Below, piece by piece: positions 1 to 4,763 of a DNA stretch of 5,463 nt (position 1 is its first letter; every line of letters starts with the position of its first letter). Origin of the DNA: Prevotellaceae bacterium (GTDB lineage: Bacteria > Bacteroidota > Bacteroidia > Bacteroidales > UBA932); NCBI GenBank assembly GCA_031288885.1, contig JAITQP010000007.1:1-5463 (forward strand), in the 5' to 3' direction. The notes under the pieces are model-generated. The model saw only the letters and a program-made list of their open reading frames with translations, was not told the origin of the DNA and did no database searches. Position numbers and translations under genes: made by a program.

Positions 1-1718
1 CCACGCAAAGCGGCGACATTACGTGGACGGTTACCGAAACAAACGCCGACAACCGGCTGTGCGCGTACGCCACCACCGTCAGCGTGGGCGATACCACCAA
101 GTCCACCCTTAAAGCGAACACATCACGCTGGTATAAGCTCACCGCGCAGGCAGGAAAAACGTACGAAATTTCCGGCAGCGGGAGCTACACCCCAAGCGTT
201 GCCATCCTGAGCGGAACGTGCGACGATCTCGACGAGGTGATGTACAGCTATAGCTCCGCTCCCCTCCTATTCCAACCGAAGGAAACCGGCGAGTACTACA
301 TCCAGTATAGCTACAGCTCAACAAGCGAGTCCGTCTGGAGCTGGCAGGTGCGCGAGGTAACCGAAAACACGATTTGCGCCAACGCCACCGCGGTAGCGGA
401 AAATGCGCAGGTGAGCAACACGCACACGGGCGGCAAATCGCGGTGGTACACCTTTACCACGTCTGCGGCAGGGAAGTACGACGTTAACGCGCCTGCGGGG
501 CAAACCGTTAGGGTATGGGCAGGCTGCGGAGGCAGCACGCCGCTGGCAACAGCCTCCGGCAGCGCCACCTTCGATGTCGCAGCAAACGTTACGTACTACA
601 TAGAGTGGGTTGCCGCAGCAAGCTACGAGTACTCCTACAAGTGGAGCATCAGCCAGCACGCGGCGGCAAGGCTCACGGAGCTTTCGGTTGGCTACCCGCT
701 ATCGCCGGAGTTTACGCCAAGCACCACCTCCTACACGGTGAACGTGCCGAATAGCGTAGATAAGGTTACCATTTACGCCGCTGCGCCGGACGGAGCAGCA
801 ATTACAGGGGATACGGGCGAAAAAACTCTTAGCGAGGGGAATAATCCCTTTACGGTTACGGTAACCCTTGAGGGCGAGAGCAAGACCTACACGATAACCG
901 TTCGCCGCGCGCCCGAAAACGCCAGCGACGACGCCACGCTAAGCACCCTGACGGTAAGCTCGGGAAGCCTTACGCCGGCGTTCAGCACCGACGTTACCAG
1001 CTACACCGTGAGCGTGGGCAACGACGTTAGCAGCATCACCATTGCGGCAACGGCAACCGATGAGGGAGCTACTGTTAACGGCGCAGATGAGTACGGGCTG
1101 AACGTAGGCGCCAACACTTTCACCGTTACGGTTATTGCCGAGGATGCAAAAGCGGAAAAAAGCTACAGCATCATCGTTACGCGCGCCGCAGCGGAAGTGC
1201 TGAGCGTTACGGTAGCGCCCGCCACGGCTGACGTGCAGAAAGGCTCAACGCAGCAGTTCACCGTCACCGTAGCGGTTACGGGCGGCTTAGCGCAAACGGT
1301 AACGTGGAGCGTTGCGGGCAACACCTCTGCAGGCACCTCCATCAGCGCCACGGGCTTGCTCACGGTAGCCGACGACGAAACGTCCACCACGCTCACCGTT
1401 ACGGCCACCCCCACCGCTGACGTTACAAAGCAGGGCACAGTAACGGTAACGGTAACGGCTGTCGCCGAAACCGGCGTGGAGCGTCAGCTCACGGCCGCCA
1501 TTGCGCCCTACCCAAATCCGTTTACCGGCGCGCTGCACCTCGCCGGCGCGGAGGGCTGCACGCTGCGGGTCATCAGCGCCTCCGGCGCAACGGTGTACTT
1601 CCGGCTGATAACCTCAACAAACGAAACCATCCACTTGGAAAGCTTGTCGGCGGGCCTGTACTTCCTGCACTTTGAAAAAGACGGGAAGCACAAAACGCTG
1701 CAAGTCGTAAAGCAGTAG
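1..1718 (+). CDS. T9SS-exported multi-domain surface/adhesin-like protein, 5'-truncated by the window edge
   Basis: The frame is open from nt 3 to the TAG at 1716-1718, giving 571 visible residues. There is no true start here: the GTG at 84 falls in the middle of a repeat. Visible residues 1-12 are the end of one beta-rich repeat. Residues 14-121 and 122-218 are two further repeats resembling bacterial pre-peptidase C-terminal (PPC) domains. Each repeat has an early and a middle Cys (C20/C73 and C125/C175) and an SRWY motif. Residues about 222-302 and 308-395 are two cadherin-like beta-sandwich domains sharing a TSYTV core. Residues about 398-487 resemble a Big2 Ig-like domain. Residues about 493-571 form a type A T9SS C-terminal sorting domain with YPNPF and LSAGLYFL motifs. 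In the T9SS family this domain directs export across the outer membrane and surface attachment or release. The N-terminal part, which may hold a catalytic domain and signal peptide, is missing. Adhesion is therefore inferred; a protease or glycosidase with accessory domains is equally possible. Confidence 0.9.
   Translation, partial: TQSGDITWTVTETNADNRLCAYATTVSVGDTTKSTLKANTSRWYKLTAQAGKTYEISGSGSYTPSVAILSGTCDDLDEVMYSYSSAPLLFQPKETGEYYIQYSYSSTSESVWSWQVREVTENTICANATAVAENAQVSNTHTGGKSRWYTFTTSAAGKYDVNAPAGQTVRVWAGCGGSTPLATASGSATFDVAANVTYYIEWVAAASYEYSYKWSISQHAAARLTELSVGYPLSPEFTPSTTSYTVNVPNSVDKVTIYAAAPDGAAITGDTGEKTLSEGNNPFTVTVTLEGESKTYTITVRRAPENASDDATLSTLTVSSGSLTPAFSTDVTSYTVSVGNDVSSITIAATATDEGATVNGADEYGLNVGANTFTVTVIAEDAKAEKSYSIIVTRAAAEVLSVTVAPATADVQKGSTQQFTVTVAVTGGLAQTVTWSVAGNTSAGTSISATGLLTVADDETSTTLTVTATPTADVTKQGTVTVTVTAVAETGVERQLTAAIAPYPNPFTGALHLAGAEGCTLRVISASGATVYFRLITSTNETIHLESLSAGLYFLHFEKDGKHKTLQVVKQ
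42..656 (+). repeat. Two tandem degenerate PPC-like domain repeats (42-365 and 366-656), with the tail of a third at 3-38
   Basis: The protein shows two aligned units of about 108 and 97 residues. Each begins N-x-x-C-A followed by A-T-x-V. It then has S-R-W-Y, a G-K-Y or G-K-T-Y turn, a Gly-Cys or Gly-Thr-Cys turn, Y-Y-I near the end, and a closing W-x-(V/I) strand before the next unit. The first 12 residues of the window (ending I-T-W-T-V-T-E) match the closing strand of such a unit, so the array extends upstream out of view. The DNA copies have diverged; the repetition is clear only at protein level. The assignment to the PPC family is by overall pattern and is less certain than the repetition itself. 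Confidence 0.7.
666..1187 (+). repeat. Two tandem cadherin-like beta-sandwich domains (666-908 and 924-1187)
   Basis: Both units follow the same order: an L-(T/S)-x-L-(T/S)-V opening, a short L-(S/T)-P-x-F segment, a T-S-Y-T-V core strand, an N-x-V turn, a Gly-rich loop with N-(P/T)-F-T-V-T-V, and a closing Y-(T/S)-I-x-V-x-R-A strand. This is the pattern of the cadherin-like beta-sandwich family (Pfam PF12733), common in secreted bacterial surface proteins. Its role there is usually structural or binding. No calcium-binding motif of true cadherins is claimed. Confidence 0.75.
1479..1715 (+). other. T9SS type A C-terminal sorting domain (coding segment)
   Basis: The last 79 residues contain Y-P-N-P-F (nt 1509-1523), a middle R-V-I-S-A-S-G segment, L-S-A-G-L-Y-F-L and a terminal K-T-L-Q-V-V-K-Q. 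These are the ordered landmarks of type A sorting domains in Bacteroidetes. In characterised systems such domains are recognised by the T9SS and removed by the PorU sortase. The domain follows the Ig-like domain after a short linker. None of the T9SS machinery genes is in this window. Confidence 0.92.
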
Positions 1719-1740
1719 CCGCCAACGCCGCTACAAAGGA

Positions 1741-1771
1741 AGCCGCTCTCCGCAAGGGGAGCGGCTTTTTT
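1741..1771 (+). terminator. Strong intrinsic terminator after the surface-protein gene
   Basis: Arms 1741-1751 and 1756-1766 form an 11-bp stem with one G-U wobble, closed by a GCAA loop (GNRA type). A run of six T follows at 1766-1771. It lies 22 nt past the stop codon of the surface protein and should insulate that gene from the toxin-antitoxin promoter downstream. Confidence 0.9.
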
Positions 1772-1787
1772 GCGCGCCGCGCGGGAC
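1772..1787. repeat. 16-bp direct repeat, left copy
   Basis: The sequence GCGCGCCGCGCGGGAC occurs here and again, exactly, at 2593-2608. The core is itself symmetric (GCGCG-C-CGCGC). This copy starts directly after the T-run of the terminator. The two copies bracket the toxin-antitoxin cassette, with 805 bp between them. Confidence 0.85.
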
Positions 1788-1828
1788 GCGGCAACCTCAG
1801 TACAAGCTGCACCAATAGCGCAAAAATA

Positions 1829-1859
1829 TTTTCCAAAGTAAAAACATTTACTACCTTTG
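1829..1859 (+). promoter_or_regulatory. Bacteroidetes-type promoter of the toxin-antitoxin operon
   Basis: TACCTTTG at 1852-1859 matches the Bacteroidetes -7 consensus TAnnTTTG. A TTTT at 1829-1832, separated by 19 bp, stands where the looser -33 TTTG element is expected. Transcription would start near 1866, about 20 nt before the antitoxin ATG. The region is AT-rich, in contrast to the GC-rich repeat just upstream. Confidence 0.75.
1837..1852. promoter_or_regulatory. Operator-like inverted repeat inside the promoter spacer
   Basis: AGTAAA-AACA-TTTACT is a perfect inverted repeat with 6-bp arms and a 4-bp centre. It sits between the -33 and -7 elements and touches the first base of the -7 box. 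Type II toxin-antitoxin operons are usually autorepressed by antitoxin or toxin-antitoxin complex binding palindromes at the promoter, so this is the best operator candidate. A 10-bp palindrome, AAAATATTTT, at 1823-1832 overlaps the -33 element and might be a second site. Binding is inferred. Confidence 0.5.
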
Positions 1860-1879
1860 CATAGAACTTTTAAGCAAAG
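1855..1879. promoter_or_regulatory. Second inverted repeat spanning the -7 box and the ribosome binding site
   Basis: CTTTGC at 1855-1860 is repeated in inverse as GCAAAG at 1874-1879, with 13 nt between. The left arm includes most of the -7 element and the right arm overlaps the Shine-Dalgarno-like AAAGAGGG. The predicted transcript starts after the left arm, so an mRNA hairpin is unlikely; a DNA-level protein site is the more plausible reading. With only 6-bp arms in AT-rich DNA, chance is possible. Confidence 0.3.
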
Positions 1880-1887
1880 AGGGTTTT

Positions 1888-2145
1888 ATGACTACTACCA
1901 TACAAGCATACTACAACGGGACGGCTTTTGTGCCAGCTAAATTATTAGATATCCAAAAGGGAGAGGTGGTCACGCTGTCGATTTCACAAGATAGCGCGCC
2001 TACCGAAGATGCTGCGCAAAAATTGATGATATTCAAGCGCATTACAAACAACTTGTGCAAGCTTAATGACGCCACCCCCCTTTCTCCAGAGTTTGATACA
2101 ATCTTATCACAACGCGTCCGCCTGAAAGAGATGACAGGGTTATGA
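1888..2145 (+). CDS. Type II antitoxin, DUF104/AF2212-like
   Basis: This 85-residue protein is the expected partner of the VapC-type toxin encoded immediately downstream; their genes overlap by 4 bp (ATGA). Residues 4-32 read I-Q-A-Y-Y-N-G-x-x-F-V-P-A-K-x-L-x-I-x-K-G-E-V-V-T-L-S-I, the short beta-rich pattern of DUF104/AF2212-like antitoxins. The remaining 50 residues are more polar and partly helical-looking, which would suit wrapping around and blocking the toxin. The ATG at 1888 is preceded by AAAGAGGG at 1876-1883 with a short spacer, the clearest Shine-Dalgarno-like site in the window. Gene order (antitoxin first), the private promoter and the inverted repeats fit an autoregulated module. 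The family call rests on the N-terminal pattern alone; a divergent VapB is the alternative. The DNA is AT-richer than the flanking genes. Confidence 0.72.
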   Translation: MTTTIQAYYNGTAFVPAKLLDIQKGEVVTLSISQDSAPTEDAAQKLMIFKRITNNLCKLNDATPLSPEFDTILSQRVRLKEMTGL

Positions 2146-2555
2146 CTTTTGTTCTCGACACAAATATAATTTCTTTCTACCTGAAAGGGCACGAGCTGGT
2201 AGCGAATAATATCGCAAGTGCGCTAATAAAAGGGCATAATATACTTATTGCACCTATCGCATATTATGAAATAAAACGTGGGCTTATGGCGGTTAACTCA
2301 CAACAGCGGCTGAAGGAGTTCAACAGCTTTTGTGAGCTGTTTGGTGTGGGGCAATTTAACAATAGCATTTTAGACGCTGCGGCTGAAATCTACGTTGAGC
2401 AAAGAAAAAAGGGACACACCATAGATGACGCCGATATTTTTATAGCTGCTTATTGTAGAAATCAACAACATACGCTCGTAACCAATAATATTAAGCACTT
2501 TGAGCATATCGCAGGGTTAACGTTGCTCGATTGGACGCTGCCCCACCCTGCGTAA
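2142..2555 (+). CDS. vapC: VapC-type PIN-domain ribonuclease toxin
   Basis: This 137-residue protein has the full layout and usual length of a single-domain VapC. L-D-T-N at residues 5-8 supplies the first acidic residue D6. Y-E-I-K-R-G gives E43. D-D-A-D-I-F-I-A-A gives D98 (with D95 and D96 nearby). L-V-T-N-N-x-x-H-F at 112-120 is the C-terminal motif before G-L-x-L-L-D-W. PIN toxins of this kind are Mg-dependent endoribonucleases, with initiator tRNA or rRNA as targets in studied cases; the target here is unknown. The catalytic acids are intact, so the toxin is probably active and held by the upstream antitoxin. Its ATG overlaps the antitoxin stop as ATGA, indicating translational coupling. 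Base composition is distinctly lower in GC than the next genes: 24/60 GC at 2161-2220 against 45/60 at 4021-4080. Confidence 0.9.
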   Translation: MTFVLDTNIISFYLKGHELVANNIASALIKGHNILIAPIAYYEIKRGLMAVNSQQRLKEFNSFCELFGVGQFNNSILDAAAEIYVEQRKKGHTIDDADIFIAAYCRNQQHTLVTNNIKHFEHIAGLTLLDWTLPHPA

Positions 2556-2573
2556 CCCCCCCAACGGGGCTCG

Positions 2574-2590
2574 AAATCCTGTAGGGTTTT
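2574..2590 (+). terminator. Weak terminator-like hairpin after vapC
   Basis: AAATCC (2574-2579) pairs with GGGTTT (2584-2589) around a 4-nt loop, with one wobble, and the stretch ends in TTTT. A small CCCC-AAC-GGGG hairpin (2559-2569) lies just before it. Both are short compared with the terminator at 1741, so termination may be leaky. Confidence 0.35.
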
Positions 2591-2592
2591 AC

Positions 2593-2608
2593 GCGCGCCG
2601 CGCGGGAC
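2593..2608. repeat. 16-bp direct repeat, right copy
   Basis: This is an exact second copy of GCGCGCCGCGCGGGAC found at 1772-1787, in the same orientation. It again follows a T-run that ends a hairpin (here TTTTAC, there TTTTTT). One additional C upstream extends the symmetric core here to CGCGCG-C-CGCGCG. It marks the downstream border of the AT-richer cassette. Confidence 0.85.
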
Positions 2609-2625
2609 AATTCACTTTTTTTGCG

Positions 2626-2633
2626 TACTTTTG
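2626..2633 (+). promoter_or_regulatory. Bacteroidetes-type -7 element for the lipoprotein-amidohydrolase unit
   Basis: TACTTTTG matches TAnnTTTG and lies 34 nt before the lipoprotein ATG, giving a leader of roughly 25-30 nt. No convincing -33 TTTG is present at the usual distance; that position falls in or next to the GC-rich repeat. Confidence 0.5.
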
Positions 2634-2667
2634 CGCAGCAACATTTGGACATAACCCCTGTAAACTT

Positions 2668-3504
2668 ATGCGTTTTCCACATCTTATAATTTTCGGGTTG
2701 ATTTTCGCCCTTGCCGCAACGGCGTGCGGAGACAAAAAGCGTATTCCGGAGCGCAAGCTGGTCAGGATATTAGCGGAGATGCACCTTGCCGACGCCGTGC
2801 TGGAGGTAACCCGCACGTCGTCGCACGCCTCGTGGAGGAGCGACTCCACGGCGGTGTACAAGGCCATCCTCGACCGCTACGGCTACACCCCCGACCAGCT
2901 CTACAGCTCCATAGCCCGCTACAACCGCTCAAAGGATAAGGCCACCACGCTGTACAACAAGGTCAACAAGCGGCTGGAGAAGCTGCAGGGCAGCGCAAAA
3001 AAGCAGGTGGAGGCGCTGCACCGGCAGCAAAACCGCTGGACGGAGAAGCCGGACTGGACGCTGCCGGAGGACGGCGACACCGCGCGGCTGCCGTTTTCCA
3101 TCCCCGTGGAGGGGTCGGGCGAGTACATTCTGGAGGCCACCATTGCCCTCTACAACGCCGACTCGGTAACCCGCCCGCGAATGACAATGTGCCTCTACGC
3201 CGCCAACGGTGACTCCGCGCTGCTGCAGGTGGAGCGGGCGGTGCAGCGCAACGAGGCTGGGCAGCGCTACTCCCTCTCCATCGTCAACCGCCACAGCGCG
3301 GCTACGCACGTGCGCGGCTACGTTTTTGGCTGCGACGCCGACTCGCTGAGCCGCACCACCCGACGCCTTGCCGCAACGAACATCATGCTGCGCTTTTTGC
3401 CCTCCGGCGAGGAGCAAGCCACGGAGCGCGCCACGCCGTTGCCGCCGCCGGTGCGGGTTTCCCTGATTGACGCGCCCCGCCCGCTACCTGCGTACGTAGA
3501 GTAG
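2668..3504 (+). CDS. DUF4296-domain lipoprotein
   Basis: This 278-residue protein is probably attached to a membrane by lipid. Residues 6-19 are a hydrophobic signal peptide and A-T-A-C at 17-20 is a lipobox with C20 as the lipidated residue. Residues about 26-107 fit DUF4296, a Bacteroidetes-specific domain of unknown function: I-P-E-x-K-L-V-x-I-L-A-E-M-H-L-A-D-A near the start, then Y-K-A-I-L-D-R-Y-G-Y-T-x-x-Q-L-Y-x-S-I-A-R-Y. Residues about 97-125 are charged and helical, possibly a short coiled coil. Residues about 140-245 are beta-rich and look like a separate sandwich domain that I do not recognise. The tail is rich in proline. The amidohydrolase gene follows after 33 bp with no visible terminator or promoter, so the two are probably co-transcribed. 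The function is unknown. The residues after C20 (G-D-K-K-R) do not resemble an acidic surface-export signal, so periplasmic-facing anchoring is the more cautious guess. Confidence 0.85.
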   Translation: MRFPHLIIFGLIFALAATACGDKKRIPERKLVRILAEMHLADAVLEVTRTSSHASWRSDSTAVYKAILDRYGYTPDQLYSSIARYNRSKDKATTLYNKVNKRLEKLQGSAKKQVEALHRQQNRWTEKPDWTLPEDGDTARLPFSIPVEGSGEYILEATIALYNADSVTRPRMTMCLYAANGDSALLQVERAVQRNEAGQRYSLSIVNRHSAATHVRGYVFGCDADSLSRTTRRLAATNIMLRFLPSGEEQATERATPLPPPVRVSLIDAPRPLPAYVE

Positions 3505-3537
3505 CAACAATTCTCAAACTTTCGACAGCAAGCCGTG

Positions 3538-4734
3538 ATGCGAAAAATTGCCGCCCACTACATTTTCCCCATAAGCGACCCGCCCATCCGCAACGCCATC
3601 CTCACCCTCAGCGACGAGGGCGAGGTGCTCAACCTCTCCGCCGCCGACGGCGCGCTACAGGAGAGCGAGGGCGTGGAGTTCTACAGCGGCGCGCTCGTGC
3701 CCGCCTTTGTTAACGCGCACTGCCACTTGGAGCTTTCGCACCTCAAGGGGGAGGTGCCGCCGCACGCCGGCTTGGCGGGCTTTATCTCCGGCCTCGCCGC
3801 GCGCCGCAGCAACGCTACCCGCGAGCAGGAGCTGCGCGCCATCGCCCTCGCCGACGCGCAGCTGTACGCCGGCGGAACCGTCGCCGTAGGCGATATTTCC
3901 AACAGCAACCTTACCTTTGAGGTGAAGGCGCGCAGCCCCATCTTCTACCATACCTTTATTGAGCGATTTGGCCTGCGCCGCGAGGACGTTGCGCGCGCCG
4001 TGCAGTCGGCGGAGGCGCTGGCGGAGGAGGCAGCCCAGCGGGGGCTGGCGGCTTCGCTAACGCCGCACGCGCCGTACTCAACGCGGAGCGAGCTCTACGC
4101 CGCGCTTGCGCAGAGCAGCCGCTGGAGCGTGCACAATCAGGAGAGCCGCGACGAAAATTTGCTGTTCACGGAGGGGCGGGGCGCGCTGCGCGAGCTGTTT
4201 GAGTCCATGGGGTTGCCCCCGATACCGCCCACCGGAAAATCCTCCATCCACCACACGCTGCAGCACGTCCGCGAAGCGCAGCCGCTCCTGCTGGTGCACA
4301 ACACCTGCACCTCTGCCGACGACTACGACGCTGCCGCCGCGCGCTGCAAACGCATCTCGTGGACGCTTTGCCCCGCCTCCAACATGCACATTGAGCGCAC
4401 CCTGCCGCCGCTGCCCATGCTGCGGGCAAAGGGTGCCGCCATTGCCCTCGGCACCGACAGCCTCGCCTCCAACAGCAGCCTCAACCTGCTGGACGAGCTC
4501 AAGCTCCTTGCGGCGCACTTCCCCAACGTCCCGCTGGACGAAATGCTGCGCTGGGCTACCCTTGGCGGCGCAACGGCGCTGGGGCTGGAGCACATTTTCG
4601 GCACGCTTGAAAGGGGCAAGCGCCCGGGCGTTACGCTCCTCTCCAACCTCGACCTTGATAAGCTAAAACTTACCCCCGAAACAAAATCGCGCCTACTTAC
4701 GAAAAAAAATGCCTATATTTGCCCCGAATTTTAG
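3538..4734 (+). CDS. Metal-dependent amidohydrolase/deaminase (ATZ/TRZ, cytosine deaminase-like)
   Basis: This 398-residue cytoplasmic enzyme belongs to the amidohydrolase superfamily, the branch of chlorohydrolases and nucleoside or aminofutalosine deaminases. The expected site residues are all visible: H61-x-H63 in N-A-H-C-H-L-E, H177 in T-P-H-A-P-Y-S, H199 and E202 in V-H-N-Q-E-S, H254 in L-V-H-N-T and D307 in L-G-T-D-S-L-A-S-N. The set suits a mononuclear Zn or Fe site that hydrolyses an amino group from a purine- or triazine-like ring. Substrate cannot be read from sequence. Aminofutalosine deaminase of the futalosine menaquinone route, or S-adenosylhomocysteine/adenosine-type deamination, are candidates; no other menaquinone gene is nearby. 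ATG at 3538 was preferred over the adjoining GTG at 3535. The beta-rich N-terminus (1-55) and the residues just before the C-terminus complete the small flanking domain typical of the family. The last 12 codons overlap a promoter-like sequence for plsY. Confidence 0.88.
   Translation: MRKIAAHYIFPISDPPIRNAILTLSDEGEVLNLSAADGALQESEGVEFYSGALVPAFVNAHCHLELSHLKGEVPPHAGLAGFISGLAARRSNATREQELRAIALADAQLYAGGTVAVGDISNSNLTFEVKARSPIFYHTFIERFGLRREDVARAVQSAEALAEEAAQRGLAASLTPHAPYSTRSELYAALAQSSRWSVHNQESRDENLLFTEGRGALRELFESMGLPPIPPTGKSSIHHTLQHVREAQPLLLVHNTCTSADDYDAAAARCKRISWTLCPASNMHIERTLPPLPMLRAKGAAIALGTDSLASNSSLNLLDELKLLAAHFPNVPLDEMLRWATLGGATALGLEHIFGTLERGKRPGVTLLSNLDLDKLKLTPETKSRLLTKKNAYICPEF
4714..4721 (+). 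promoter_or_regulatory. -7 promoter element for plsY, embedded in the amidohydrolase 3' end
   Basis: TATATTTG matches the Bacteroidetes TAnnTTTG consensus and lies in a locally AT-rich patch within the last seven codons of the upstream gene. A start near 4728 would give a leader of about 36 nt before the plsY ATG. There is no clear -33 TTTG about 19 bp upstream. Read-through from the upstream operon remains possible because no terminator separates the genes. Confidence 0.5.
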
Positions 4735-4763
4735 GCGATTAAGGTTAGAAAAAGAAACTATAC

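Noticed and set aside
84..86. GTG as the start of the first gene
   Set aside because: The same frame is open back to nt 3 and the upstream residues continue a domain repeat, so the gene begins outside the window.
311..659. Minus-strand open frames across the PPC-like repeats
   Set aside because: They lie antisense to a clearly coding frame, have unlikely Cys/Arg/Ala-rich composition and show no domain pattern; they arise from the GC-rich codon use.
1719..1887. tRNA, small RNA or riboswitch in the gap before the antitoxin
   Set aside because: No cloverleaf or aptamer-like structure was found; the gap is explained by a terminator, the direct repeat and a promoter.
1772..2608. Insertion sequence or complete mobile element around the toxin-antitoxin pair
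   Set aside because: No transposase or integrase and no terminal inverted repeats were seen; only the direct repeats and base composition suggest past insertion.
2929..3417. 162-codon minus-strand open frame in the lipoprotein gene
   Set aside because: It is fully antisense to the DUF4296 protein, with low-complexity Val/Gly/His/Arg composition and no recognisable motif.
3535..3537. GTG as the start of the amidohydrolase
   Set aside because: An ATG follows directly at 3538 and is the more usual start; the GTG would add only one residue.
4106..4666. 186-codon + strand frame inside the amidohydrolase
   Set aside because: It is out of frame with an intact enzyme and is Arg/Pro/Ser/Cys-rich, typical of a shadow frame in GC-rich DNA.
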